DNA from: CBDUQN01 sp965369375
Lineage (GTDB): Bacteria > Krumholzibacteriota > Krumholzibacteriia > Krumholzibacteriales > Krumholzibacteriaceae
Reading direction: 5' to 3'
NCBI GenBank assembly: GCA_965369375.1
Contig: CBDUQN010000016.1
Span: forward strand, 1 to 42,329
Length of the DNA: 42,329 nucleotides
Notes under the pieces: generated by a model
The model's input: the letters and a program-made list of their open reading frames with translations, nothing else
The model's database searches: none
What the model was told of the DNA's origin: nothing
Shown: positions 32,755 through 41,967 of the stretch, piece after piece
Layout of the letters: each line of letters starts with the position of its first letter
Numbering within the stretch: position 1 is the stretch's first letter
Made by a program: the position numbers and the translations under genes

Positions 32755-34471
32755 TGACTACAGGGCGTTGTATATAAGTGAGGCGGGGGAGATTCTTCAG
32801 GCGCTCGAAAACGGGATCATCGGTCTCGAGGGCGAGGAAGACAAAAAGGCTTGCATCGAAGAGCTTTTCCGAAACGCTCACAATCTCAAAGGCATATCCG
32901 GCGCCATGGGGTACGATTTCGTCGTCGAGGCGAGCCACTCGCTCGAGAACGTGCTCGATGGCTTCAGAAGAGAACGTCAGGATGTAATGCCGCACGAAAC
33001 CGACCGTTTGCTTCATTCGGTGGATCTGCTGCGCGAGCTCGTTCGGTGCTCGGTAGAGGGCTTGGCTCAGGCGAATGAAGAGGAGTTGTTGAGCGACATA
33101 CAGAGAAATCTCTCACCGATATTCGGCGAGCCGGAAGAATTGATCATCGTGGACGAAACAAAAGACTGCGCGCCCGAAACATCCCGGGGAGCATCGGGCG
33201 CCGCAAGCGAAAGGCCAACGAAAAGCCAGGGACCCGCCACGGATCGCGAGCAGGACGGAGATGTTGTTGTGGCCGCGCATCAAGAGGCGCCCGCGCAGAT
33301 GATACGTTCGACGAGGGTCGAGCTCGAACGCCTCGATCTACTCGTTGATCTCGTAGGAGAGCTCATCATAAGCAGGATCCGGTTGAATAGGCTGGCGCAC
33401 GAATTCGATCATAGGCCGCTGTTCGACGAGCTTACCGCTTCCGGAAGGCTTATCTCACAGATCCAGGCGGAGATCATGGAAATAAGGCTCATCCCCGTTG
33501 GACAGGTATTGCAGAGATTCAAACGTCTCGTGAGGGATATCTCGAGAGAGATGGGAAAACAGGTTAAGCTCGATATCATCGGCGCGGAGATCGGTCTCGA
33601 CAGGGTTGTTCTCGAGAGCATGGTCGATCCGCTCGTTCACGTCATCCGAAACGCAGTCGATCATGGGATCGAAACACCCGAGCAGCGTGCCGAACGGGGA
33701 AAGCCCGAGCGGGCGACGATCACGATCAGCGCGCGAAGGGAACGCAACTCGGTTATCATCGATGTCTCCGACGATGGACGCGGGATCGATTTCGAGAAGG
33801 TCTGCCGCGAGGGATCCGCCGACGGTTATTCGGCGCAATCAAAGGGGGATCTGACCGAGGATGAGCTGTGCCGGATTCTCACCACCCCGGGATTCAGCAC
33901 CGCTGACAAGGTCGGTCGTTTGTCGGGCCGCGGCATGGGAATGAACATCGTCAAGAATGTCGTCGATTCTCTCGGGGGCTCGATGCATATAAACAGCGAT
34001 TTCGGCCAAGGAACGACGATCTCGCTTCATCTCCCCATCAATCTATCGATTATCAAGGCTCTCCTTTTCTATGTCGGAGAAGATGTGCATGCCCTTCCCA
34101 TCGAATATATCAGAGAAACGACCCGCGTCGAACGCGGCCTCTTCAAGAGTGTCGGTGGACGCTCCGTGATGATTACAAAGCATGAGCCCATTCCAATATT
34201 CAGGCCCTCGGAGATCTTCGGCTTTGAACCGGAACCCGAGGATGAGCGCTACGTCAAGGTGATCCTGGTGGATACGGAAAACGGTAGTTTCGGCCTCGTT
34301 GTCAACAGGATTCTCGGACAGCAGGAAGTTGTTATTAAGGGGCTCCCCAAGATACTGAGAGGGATCAGCGGTGTATCGGGCGCAACGATACTGGGGAGCG
34401 GTAAGGTCGCGTTTATTTGGGATCCACGTTTTCTTTTCGAAGGAAGGTATACGTATGAATCGGTTCAATAG
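32744..34471 (+). CDS. cheA: chemotaxis histidine kinase CheA without a P2 domain
   Basis: 575 residues from ATG 32744, inside the end of cheB, with GGGGA upstream. P1 (Hpt, ~1-125) holds phospho-His46 in NAHNLKGISGAMG. Residues ~130-210 are an acidic, Ala/Glu-rich linker with no recognisable P2 (CheY/CheB-docking) domain. P3 dimerisation (~212-270) begins STRVELERLDLLVDLVGELI; P4 ATPase shows HVIRNAVDHGIETPEQR, DVSDDGRGID, GFSTADKVGRLSGRGMGMNIVK; P5 (CheW-like) closes the protein. Regulators probably dock elsewhere or bind P1 directly. It overlaps cheC by 17 bases. Confidence 0.95.
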   Translation: MKISDYRALYISEAGEILQALENGIIGLEGEEDKKACIEELFRNAHNLKGISGAMGYDFVVEASHSLENVLDGFRRERQDVMPHETDRLLHSVDLLRELVRCSVEGLAQANEEELLSDIQRNLSPIFGEPEELIIVDETKDCAPETSRGASGAASERPTKSQGPATDREQDGDVVVAAHQEAPAQMIRSTRVELERLDLLVDLVGELIISRIRLNRLAHEFDHRPLFDELTASGRLISQIQAEIMEIRLIPVGQVLQRFKRLVRDISREMGKQVKLDIIGAEIGLDRVVLESMVDPLVHVIRNAVDHGIETPEQRAERGKPERATITISARRERNSVIIDVSDDGRGIDFEKVCREGSADGYSAQSKGDLTEDELCRILTTPGFSTADKVGRLSGRGMGMNIVKNVVDSLGGSMHINSDFGQGTTISLHLPINLSIIKALLFYVGEDVHALPIEYIRETTRVERGLFKSVGGRSVMITKHEPIPIFRPSEIFGFEPEPEDERYVKVILVDTENGSFGLVVNRILGQQEVVIKGLPKILRGISGVSGATILGSGKVAFIWDPRFLFEGRYTYESVQ

Positions 34472-35072
34472 ACCATCCTTTCTACGGATGGACGCGTTGA
34501 AGGAAATCGGCAATATCGGTGCGGCTCACGCCGTGACCGGTCTCTCCGAGCTCCTGCAAAAGCGAATCGATATTGCGGTAACGGATGTGGACATTATTCC
34601 CCTCGAGATAATCTACAAGCTATTCAACGGGCCGGAATCTATGGTTTCTGTTGTATACATCGAGGGATACAGTGAAGGATTCAGGGGAATGATGTTCTTG
34701 ATCTTTCCGCATCCCGAAGCGATAAGGCTCGTCGAACTGGCAACAGGAAAGCGGATCAACGGCGACTGCCTCAGTGACGAGTACTCTCTCTCGGCTCTGA
34801 CCGAAATCGGAAACATAATGTGCGGGTGTTACCTCAACACACTAGCCGAGTTTCTCGATAAAAGCCTGATGCATTCGGTGCCGCAGGTTTCGCATGACAT
34901 GCTCGGGTCAGTAATGGATTCCATTCTCGTCGATTTGAGCCAGGAATCCGATTACGCACTCGTGCTCGAAACCGCGTTCACAATTGCTGAAGGCAAGTGC
35001 AAGGGATTTTTATTCTTTGTGCCGACATCTGAATCTTTAGAAACTATCTTTGCAGCCATCGGTGTCGAATAG
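34455..35072 (+). CDS. cheC: CheY-P phosphatase CheC
   Basis: 205 residues from ATG 34455, preceded by AAGGAAGG inside cheA. Two pseudo-symmetric active-site helices are present: DALKEIGNIGAAHAVTGLS near the start and SALTEIGNIMCGCYLNTLA in the middle, each with the Asp/Ser-x3-Glu-x2-Asn pattern of CheC/FliY phosphatases. Having both makes it CheC rather than CheX. It dephosphorylates CheY-P and binds CheD to tune receptor deamidation. Confidence 0.93.
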   Translation: MNRFNRPSFLRMDALKEIGNIGAAHAVTGLSELLQKRIDIAVTDVDIIPLEIIYKLFNGPESMVSVVYIEGYSEGFRGMMFLIFPHPEAIRLVELATGKRINGDCLSDEYSLSALTEIGNIMCGCYLNTLAEFLDKSLMHSVPQVSHDMLGSVMDSILVDLSQESDYALVLETAFTIAEGKCKGFLFFVPTSESLETIFAAIGVE

Positions 35073-35092
35073 GCAAGAAAGGAGAATGTGCT

Positions 35093-35470
35093 GTGAAATA
35101 CAAAGTGTTGGTGGTAGACGACGCGATTTTCATGAGAAAGATGATCTCCGAGATACTAGAAGAGAACGGTATGGAGGTCGTGGGCGAGTCTGATACGGGT
35201 TCCGGAGCTATCGAGAAGTACAAGGAGCTTCGCCCCGATCTCGTGACGATGGATATCATCATGCCCGAGATGAACGGAATCGATGCGGTGCGAAAGATTA
35301 TGACAGTCGACTCCAATGCCAAGATTGTCATGTGCAGCGCTCTCGGGCAGCAGGCTCTTGTTCAAGAGGCCATGGCGGCCGGCGCGAAGGATTTTCTGAT
35401 AAAGCCGTTCAATCCTTCACGCGTCGTTGAAGTTCTGAACAAGGTCCTGAATCAGACGTCAACGGTGTAA
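35093..35470 (+). CDS. cheY: single-domain response regulator CheY
   Basis: 125 residues, GTG start preceded by AAAGGAG at good spacing. The receiver is complete: VLVVDDAIFMRK (Asp9, Asp10), phospho-Asp54 in TMDIIMPEMNG, Ser in MCSALG in the Thr/Ser position, Lys in FLIKPF. No output domain. The usual target is the flagellar switch, but no flagellar gene is nearby, and the next two genes encode TPR proteins. Confidence 0.95.
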   Translation: MKYKVLVVDDAIFMRKMISEILEENGMEVVGESDTGSGAIEKYKELRPDLVTMDIIMPEMNGIDAVRKIMTVDSNAKIVMCSALGQQALVQEAMAAGAKDFLIKPFNPSRVVEVLNKVLNQTSTV

Positions 35471-35494
35471 TGCCATAGACCGAAAGGACCTGAT

Positions 35495-37273
35495 ATGTCC
35501 GATCTCAGCGAGAAGCAACGAAATATTCTTCAGAGCTTCGCTTCACGAGTAGATCGCAACAATCCGGGAGCCTTGAACAATCTCGGTGTCCTGTATTTCA
35601 GGAAGGGAATGTACGAAGAGGCTATATCACAGTTCAAGGAAGCACTCAAAATAGATTCACGGTTCGATCTCGCACGAGAGAATCTCCAGTATCTTTTTGC
35701 TGAGACGAATCTCGAGGATCCGGATGTGAAGCACTGGAAGAAAGAGGCGAAAAAGAAACCCGATAATGACGAAGCTTTCCAGAGGCTCGGCGTCAGTTAC
35801 CAGAACATGGGACTATTTGCAAAGGCGTCGAAGATTCTCGGAGAGGTCGTCGATCGCGATCCCGATAACTTCCTTGCTCGAATGCACCTCGGTAATGTGC
35901 TGAAGAACCAGGGGCTTTATCAGCAAGCTCTCGAGCACTATCTCTATATAAGCAAGGATGCGGAGCGGTCGGTCGTTTTCCATACGGATCTCGGTGAAGT
36001 CTACTACAACCTGGGAAAGACCGAGGAAACGATAACGGAGCTTCAGACCGCAATCAAACTCGATGGTGATTACTGGCGCTCCCATTTTCTGCTGTCGTTC
36101 GCTTATGGCGACAACGGCAATTTCATGGAAGCCCTCGAAGAGAGCCGCATTGCATCGAGCCTCAATCCCTCCTTCCAGAGCACGGAGGCGAACCTTGCGC
36201 TTTCCGATTACAGGAAGAAGGGTGATGAGAAGATGTCGGGCATAGAGATTCCCAGTTTCGAGAGCACGTCGTTCACGCTTGGAATGGCATACAAGGAACG
36301 GGGTTTCTTGAAGGAGGCGGTGAAGGAATTCACGAAAGCTCTAATAGAGATGTCCGACAAGGAGTGTGTATACATCGAGATCGGAAAATTGCTCGTTCTC
36401 CAGGGACAGTATGACGAGGCGATAAACACATTACTCAAGGCGCTCGATAGCAGCCCCGAACAAGCCGAGGCATACCGGCTCCTTGGATGTGTCTACCACT
36501 TGAAAAAAGAATATCACCAAGCTGCAATATGCTACCTGCAGGCCTACAAGCTGAACTCCGCCGATGTGAATGCGATAAACAACCTCGGCGTGCTTCTCTA
36601 CCAGGTCGGCCTGCATGAGGAAGCGGAACGGATGTTCAAGAAGGGTTTGAACCTCAAACTCTACCATATGGAGTTGAACTATAACTTTCTCGGATGCGTT
36701 TTCCTGAAAGAGGAATACATGATGGCCGAGAACCTCATTCAGCGGCTCGAGGCCTTCATGGGCAAGAGCGCTGTTCTCTATGAGAAGCGGGCCCTGCTCA
36801 ACTATAGGCTCAACAGGCTCACGCTTGCGCTCTTTGACATCGAGAGCGCACTATCTCTCGATCCCGAGCACAGTGATTCCATTTATCTCAAGGGTTTGAT
36901 ATTCCTGCGCGAGGAAGATTTCCGGGATGCGGTGGACGCGATAGTCCAGGCGTCAAAAATATCCCCCCACTACATGGGAATGGGATTCTTTCTGACCGTC
37001 GATGATTCGGTACGTTCTGGAACGACAAAGGTCGATTCGAAGATCGCATTCGGGCCGAACAACGATCTCATTAAACTTCTCCAGTCGGGAATAAATCGGA
37101 ATTTCGATATGTTGCACGGTTTTCTCATGTCCGTCGTCGAGAGAACGGCGGAGGAGCTGAAAAATAATGCTATCAGTCCTGTCGATATTCCGAAAACCGA
37201 TAAGACCGGGGATTCAGCCGCTCAAAACAATGGAGGAGTGGATCTCCTCGAGGAAATCAAGTTCGAGCTTTAG
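35495..37273 (+). CDS. large tetratricopeptide-repeat protein
   Basis: 592 residues, ATG with AAAGGA upstream, 24 bases after cheY. At least ten TPR units are visible (AREQ-type NLGVLYFRKGMYEEAISQ; RLGVSYQNMGLFAKASK; HLGNVLKNQGLYQQALEH; DLGEVYYNLGKTEETI; LGMAYKERGFLKEAVKE; EIGKLLVLQGQYDEAI; NLGVLLYQVGLHEEAERM). No signal peptide or membrane segment. A ~110-residue tail has no known domain and ends in an acidic stretch. It is a scaffold; its place in the operon suggests it assembles or reads out the chemosensory complex. The partner is unknown. Confidence 0.88.
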   Translation: MSDLSEKQRNILQSFASRVDRNNPGALNNLGVLYFRKGMYEEAISQFKEALKIDSRFDLARENLQYLFAETNLEDPDVKHWKKEAKKKPDNDEAFQRLGVSYQNMGLFAKASKILGEVVDRDPDNFLARMHLGNVLKNQGLYQQALEHYLYISKDAERSVVFHTDLGEVYYNLGKTEETITELQTAIKLDGDYWRSHFLLSFAYGDNGNFMEALEESRIASSLNPSFQSTEANLALSDYRKKGDEKMSGIEIPSFESTSFTLGMAYKERGFLKEAVKEFTKALIEMSDKECVYIEIGKLLVLQGQYDEAINTLLKALDSSPEQAEAYRLLGCVYHLKKEYHQAAICYLQAYKLNSADVNAINNLGVLLYQVGLHEEAERMFKKGLNLKLYHMELNYNFLGCVFLKEEYMMAENLIQRLEAFMGKSAVLYEKRALLNYRLNRLTLALFDIESALSLDPEHSDSIYLKGLIFLREEDFRDAVDAIVQASKISPHYMGMGFFLTVDDSVRSGTTKVDSKIAFGPNNDLIKLLQSGINRNFDMLHGFLMSVVERTAEELKNNAISPVDIPKTDKTGDSAAQNNGGVDLLEEIKFEL

Positions 37274-37293
37274 CGTGTGAAAGGATGTCGGGT

Positions 37294-38418
37294 ATGACCA
37301 TCCAGTCATCGATACGGGAACTCGGGGTGTTTGATCTGTTTCAGATTCTCCATCTCCACAGAAAGACCGGCCGTCTCGTTGTTACAAACATTCCGGACGG
37401 TAGGGAGGCGCATGTATTCTTCAAGGAAGGTTCAGTCTGTTTTGCCAGGTTTCACGAAGGAGGCACGAAGAGCGCGGTGATGATTCTGCTCGACTGGGGA
37501 ATACTGGATCAGTCGGCTCTCGAACGGATCGAAAAGAATTCGAAAAATTATGATAATATCTTCGATTGCCTCGAAGGGGAGGGTGTAGCTTCGCGAACCT
37601 ATATCGAAAACTTCGTAGCTTCCCGGGTCCGCGAGACGGTATACGAGATCTTCAAACTCGAAGAGGGCGATTGCGAATTCATTGAAGAGCAGCGGGATGA
37701 GCGCAGAGAGCTTATTGTGCCGCTCAATACCGAGAATCTCATCCTCGAAGCCGCGCGGAGAATAGACGAGTGGTCCAATATCGAGTCGAAGGTTCCATCC
37801 TCTCAGTCCGTTTTTTCAATCTGTTTTAAGAATGTGGAGGAACAGCAACTCAATCTCAAGCCCAGGGAATGGGAGCTTCTCTCCATGGTCGACGGCGTGC
37901 GTACCGTTGAAGAAATCAATGAAGTCGTCGGTGAGGATCTGTTCTCGACGAGCAAGTTGATTTACGGCCTCGTCGTTATGGGCGTTATTGGGCTCGTGGA
38001 AAAGGAAGAAAAAAGATCCGACGGGGTTATAATTGAAAGTGTCGAGGAACTCCTTCGTAGCGGCAAGGAGGCCTACAACAAATTGAATCTCGAAAGCGCC
38101 GCTGATATGTTCGAGAAAGTGCTCAAGATCGATCCCGACAGCTTCGAGGCTCACCGGATGCTCGGGGAGATCTACTACAAGATGGACAGAATGAACGATG
38201 CGCTTGCTCATCTGCGAACGGCACGGTCTCTCAATCCGGAGAATCAGAAAACGATGTTCATCATGGGATATCTCCACGCCCGGCTCGGAGAGGTTTCCAA
38301 GGCTATTGTAGAGTGGGAGGAGCTGAAAAAGAGAACGGAGAACCACAAGATACAGGAACTCGTCAAGAGCAGGATCTCGATAGCCCGCAAGTGGGAGAAG
38401 GTCCTACAGGAGTATTGA
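37294..38418 (+). CDS. PATAN (DUF4388) domain protein with C-terminal TPRs
   Basis: 374 residues from ATG 37294 (AAAGGA 8 bases upstream; ATG 37285 is too close to it). The N-terminal ~115 residues are a PATAN/DUF4388 domain (IRELGVFDLFQILHLHRKTGRL, then VFFKEGSVCFARF), found in PatA-like regulators and gliding or pilus signalling proteins. A middle region resembles a winged-helix-like module (LKPREWELLSMVDGVRTVEEI). TPRs at ~255-345 end the protein. It is the last gene of the operon. In other systems PATAN domains interact with receiver and signalling partners, so it may be an output or localisation factor (inference). Confidence 0.85.
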   Translation: MTIQSSIRELGVFDLFQILHLHRKTGRLVVTNIPDGREAHVFFKEGSVCFARFHEGGTKSAVMILLDWGILDQSALERIEKNSKNYDNIFDCLEGEGVASRTYIENFVASRVRETVYEIFKLEEGDCEFIEEQRDERRELIVPLNTENLILEAARRIDEWSNIESKVPSSQSVFSICFKNVEEQQLNLKPREWELLSMVDGVRTVEEINEVVGEDLFSTSKLIYGLVVMGVIGLVEKEEKRSDGVIIESVEELLRSGKEAYNKLNLESAADMFEKVLKIDPDSFEAHRMLGEIYYKMDRMNDALAHLRTARSLNPENQKTMFIMGYLHARLGEVSKAIVEWEELKKRTENHKIQELVKSRISIARKWEKVLQEY

Positions 38419-38528
38419 GCGCTTGTTGCTCGTTCCCACCTGAATCAACGATTCCCGCCACGGAAGATCAGTAGGATAATCCGTCCCGGCTCTGCCGGCT
38501 CACTAGTCCAATATATGGTGTAATAGTG

Positions 38529-38558
38529 TTGTCGTTACTGCGGGCTTCATGCTAGAAT
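38529..38558 (+). promoter_or_regulatory. promoter of the S46 peptidase gene
   Basis: TTGTCG (38529-38534), an 18-bp spacer, TAGAAT (38553-38558) with a TGC extended -10. Start near 38565, about 47 bases before the ATG at 38612. Confidence 0.6.
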
Positions 38559-38611
38559 TCCCATTCTTATTCGGAAATGACGGTACACAAGAGAGACAGG
38601 AGGTTTTTGCT

Positions 38612-40783
38612 ATGAAGGACCGGTTTTTTGCTTTGGCTCTGGTGTCTATCCTGTTCCTCGTTCCCGCAGCCGTTCGCGCGGGAGAGGGGATGTGGCCGAT
38701 CGACGAGCTCAAGACGCTTGATTTCAAGCAGCTGGGGGCGATGGGGCTCGAGCTCTCGGCAAAGGAGATCTACAACGGCAAGGGCGAGGGGATCGCCTAC
38801 GCGATCGTGAGCCTCGGCGGAGGCACGGGCACATTCGTCTCGCCGAAGGGTCTTATCCTCACCAACCATCACGTCGCATTCACGGCGCTGCAGCGTGTGA
38901 GCTCTGCGGAGCAGAACTACATCGCCGACGGTTTCAACGCGAAGAGTTACGGCGAGGAGATTCCGGCGCCGGGTTACCGTGCCTATGTCCTCCTCTCGAT
39001 AAAGGATGTCACAAAGAAGGTGCTCGGTGCGGTGGACGACAAGATGACCGATCTCGAGCGGTACAAGGCAATCGAGATGCGCATCAAGGAAATCGTCGAG
39101 AAGGCTGAGAAGGACCGCGATGTCGAATGCCGGGTATCGTCGTTTTATGACGGCATGCAGTACAAGCTCTTCACCTATTTCACGATCAAGGATATACGCA
39201 TCGTATACGCTCCCCCGGAGGCGATCGGGAGCTACGGCGGAGACATCGACAACTGGATGTGGCCGCGCCATACGGGTGATTTCTCGTTCCTGCGCGCCTA
39301 TGTGGCGCCCGATGGAAGCTCCGCCGAACATGCCGACGAGAACGTTCCCTACGAGCCGGCGGTGCACCTCGCCGTCTCGACAAAGGGAGTCGTGGAAGAC
39401 GATTTCACGATGATCATCGGCTGCCCGGGTCAGACGATGCGGTACCGCACGTCGAACTCGATCGCGCACCACAAGAACTTCAACTATCCGCGCCGGATAA
39501 AGATGTTCGGCGATCTGATCGATCTCTTCCACCGGCAGGGAGAGAAGGATCCGGCGGTCGCGATCAAGCTCGCTTCTTTCGACGCCATGCTCAACAATGC
39601 GATGAAGAACTACCAGGGCATGCTCGAGGGTTTCAGGAGCGCTCTGCTGCTAGAGCGCAAGATCGAGGAGGAAAAGGCGTTCACCGAATGGCTCGAAGGC
39701 AATACAAAGATGCAGAAGAAATACGGCGACGTGTTTCCTGCAATCGAAGCCTTGTACGCCGAGCTCGAGAACAGGCGCGAGAAGAGTCAGATAACGGGCT
39801 TCGCCGGTTTCGCCTGCCAGATGTTCCGCGCAGCAAGCATGATAAACCGCTGGAGCGAGGAGAAGGAGAAGGAAGACATCGAGCGCGACCCCGGCTACCA
39901 GGAACGCGACGTGCCGAGACTCAAGCAGGGGCTCGAGATCATACAGCTCAGCTACGACACGGAAACCGACAAGAAGGCGCTGAAGTATTTCCTGCTTCTT
40001 GCCGCCGACTTGCCCGAGAACCAGCGGATCGAAGCCTTCGACGATATGCTCGCCAAAGCTTCGGGTGAAGACACAGAAGCCAAGATCGATGCGATAATCG
40101 AGAAGCTCTACGCCGGGACGAAACTCCATACGGCCGACGAAAGGCTCCGCATGTTCGATCTGTCCCGTAAGGAGCTCCTCGCGGAGAATGATGCGTTCAT
40201 CGATTTTGCCGTCAGGGTCCGGCCGGAACTCGAGGTGATGGAGGAGCAGGATGAGGCGTTCGCCGGGGCGCTCAACAAGCTCCGCCCACAGCTCATCAAA
40301 GCGTACAAGAAATGGAAGGGCGGAACCCTCTATCCCGACGCGAACGGCACGATGCGTCTCACGTACGGTATTGTGAAAGGGTACGCTCCGCGTGACGCCG
40401 TGCACTACGACTACATAACGACACTCTCGGGTGCTGTCGAAAAACACACCGATGAAGACCCGTTCGATTGCCCGGAGGATCTGCTCTTCCTGAGTGAGAG
40501 CAGGGACTTCGGTGTCTATGCCGATGATGTCATGGGTGATATACCGGTCGATTTCCTCTCGACGTGCGACATCACCGGCGGCAACTCGGGGAGCCCGATT
40601 TTGAACGGACGCGGAGAGGTGATCGGCGCGACGTTCGACGGCAACTACGAGAGCATCTCTGCGGATTATATCTTCAATGACAGGCTCACGAGAGCCATCA
40701 ACGTCGACGCGCGATACGTGCTTTTTATTCTCGACAAGTTCAGCGGTGCGCAGCATCTGCTTGACGAGATGACTATACATTGA
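38612..40783 (+). CDS. S46-family dipeptidyl-peptidase (DPP7-like)
   Basis: 723 residues from ATG 38612 (AGGAGG 9 bases upstream); the ATG at 38549 adds 21 residues that mask the signal peptide. The signal peptide is KDRFFALALVSILFLVPAAVRA. The chymotrypsin-like triad of the family is visible: His in LILTNHHVAF, Asp in GGDIDNWMWPRHTGDF and Ser in DITGGNSGSPILNGRGEVIG. Near the S1 pocket it reads ATFDGNYE; the Gly matches DPP7-type enzymes (hydrophobic preference) rather than the Arg of DPP11 (acidic preference), as I recall those families. It removes dipeptides from the N-terminus of peptides in the periplasm. Monocistronic. Confidence 0.93.
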   Translation: MKDRFFALALVSILFLVPAAVRAGEGMWPIDELKTLDFKQLGAMGLELSAKEIYNGKGEGIAYAIVSLGGGTGTFVSPKGLILTNHHVAFTALQRVSSAEQNYIADGFNAKSYGEEIPAPGYRAYVLLSIKDVTKKVLGAVDDKMTDLERYKAIEMRIKEIVEKAEKDRDVECRVSSFYDGMQYKLFTYFTIKDIRIVYAPPEAIGSYGGDIDNWMWPRHTGDFSFLRAYVAPDGSSAEHADENVPYEPAVHLAVSTKGVVEDDFTMIIGCPGQTMRYRTSNSIAHHKNFNYPRRIKMFGDLIDLFHRQGEKDPAVAIKLASFDAMLNNAMKNYQGMLEGFRSALLLERKIEEEKAFTEWLEGNTKMQKKYGDVFPAIEALYAELENRREKSQITGFAGFACQMFRAASMINRWSEEKEKEDIERDPGYQERDVPRLKQGLEIIQLSYDTETDKKALKYFLLLAADLPENQRIEAFDDMLAKASGEDTEAKIDAIIEKLYAGTKLHTADERLRMFDLSRKELLAENDAFIDFAVRVRPELEVMEEQDEAFAGALNKLRPQLIKAYKKWKGGTLYPDANGTMRLTYGIVKGYAPRDAVHYDYITTLSGAVEKHTDEDPFDCPEDLLFLSESRDFGVYADDVMGDIPVDFLSTCDITGGNSGSPILNGRGEVIGATFDGNYESISADYIFNDRLTRAINVDARYVLFILDKFSGAQHLLDEMTIH

Positions 40784-40880
40784 TCGTTGCACGGTCATAT
40801 CGAGTGTGTGCTCTTGCATGTCACTGCCGGGCGCGCATGCTTGCGGATTATGACCGAGCAGGTTTGATAGTGAATTCGAG

Positions 40881-40961
40881 GGGCGGAAGGCATTGCATCC
40901 AAATGCTCTTCCGCCCTTCTGATATTCCTCTGAGGTTACCGGCGAGTTTGCCGGCATTTTT
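40881..40961 (+). terminator. two hairpins after the S46 peptidase gene
   Basis: GGGCGGAAG/CTTCCGCCC plus GCATT/AATGC (40881-40916) form a long stem with one bulged T but a poor T-tract. CCGGC/GCCGG (40939-40954) follows, then CATTTTT. Together they probably end transcription of the peptidase gene. Confidence 0.5.
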
Positions 40962-41018
40962 ACATGGTCTAAAACCGATGTTCTTTGGGAGAATCCCCTA
41001 TTCGAATGTCGAGGTACC

Positions 41019-41894
41019 ATGGGCGAAGTATTTGCATTAGTGGCGGCGGTCATCTGGGCCTTCGCAGTCATCCTGTTCAAAAAGTCGGGCGAGACGATAT
41101 CGCCTCTCAACCTCAATCTCTTTCGCGTAGCCGTTTCCTGTGTGCTGTTTGCGATAACGCTGACGATACTCGACGAGCCGCTCTGGGGAAGGGCGCCTCT
41201 CACGGATTATCTCATTCTCTTTGCGAGCGGTGTCATTGCGATCGCGATCTCCGATACGCTTCTCCACATGAGCCTCAATATCGTCGGCGCGGGGATAAAC
41301 GCAATCGTCGATTGTCTCTATTCACCCTTCATCATATTTTTTGCATTTCTGTTGATCGGTGAGCGGTTTGGTCCCAGGCAGTTTGTTGGTATGGGGCTCA
41401 TTATCGCCGGAGTCGTTGTCGCCGCGCGCCACGAGCCGCCGCCGGGAACAACACCCCGAAAGCTCGCTATCGGAATCCTCTGGGGCGTACTCTCGATGGC
41501 GACACTCGGGCTCGGCATCGTGATCGCAAAACCGGTGCTCAACCGCTCACCCGTTATCTGGGCAGCAGCGGTCCGCCAGGTCGGCTGCCTCGTCGCGCTC
41601 GTGCTCGTATCGCTCATCTTGCCGCGCCGGCGAAAGATCTTCGCCGTTTTCAAGCCCCACCGCTCATGGCGGTTTGCCCTGCCCGGCACCGTGTGCGGCT
41701 CGTTTCTCGCGCTCCTCTTCTGGATAGGGGGGATGAAGTATACGAAGGCCGGTACCGCCGCCATCCTCAACCAGTCGAGCACGATCTTCATACTGCTCTT
41801 CGCCTCGTTCTTCCTGCGCGAGCCCTTCACGAAGCGCAAGATCCTCGCCTCCGCCCTCACCATCGCCGGGATCGTGATGGTGACGGTCGGGTAG
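41019..41894 (+). CDS. EamA/DMT-family transporter
   Basis: 291 residues with ten predicted membrane helices in two repeated halves, the classic EamA arrangement (first half begins FALVAAVIWAFAVILFKKSG, second FRLA-like block at ~145 begins AIGILWGVLSMATLGLGIV). Charged loops separate the helices, and the C-terminal half ends AAILNQSSTIFILLFASFFLREPF. The family exports or exchanges small metabolites such as amino acids and nucleotide precursors; the substrate cannot be told from sequence. ATG 41019 has a weak GAGG upstream. Not linked by operon to its neighbours. Confidence 0.9.
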   Translation: MGEVFALVAAVIWAFAVILFKKSGETISPLNLNLFRVAVSCVLFAITLTILDEPLWGRAPLTDYLILFASGVIAIAISDTLLHMSLNIVGAGINAIVDCLYSPFIIFFAFLLIGERFGPRQFVGMGLIIAGVVVAARHEPPPGTTPRKLAIGILWGVLSMATLGLGIVIAKPVLNRSPVIWAAAVRQVGCLVALVLVSLILPRRRKIFAVFKPHRSWRFALPGTVCGSFLALLFWIGGMKYTKAGTAAILNQSSTIFILLFASFFLREPFTKRKILASALTIAGIVMVTVG

Positions 41895-41967
41895 CTATTA
41901 CTATTATTACCCTTTGCCTTGGATGAAGTGATTCCTAAGTCTTCTGGAGCTATGATACAATGCTGGC

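Noticed and set aside
39650..41203. 517-residue minus-strand frame opposite the S46 peptidase
   Set aside because: Shadow of the peptidase reading frame; no ribosome site and no recognisable domain.
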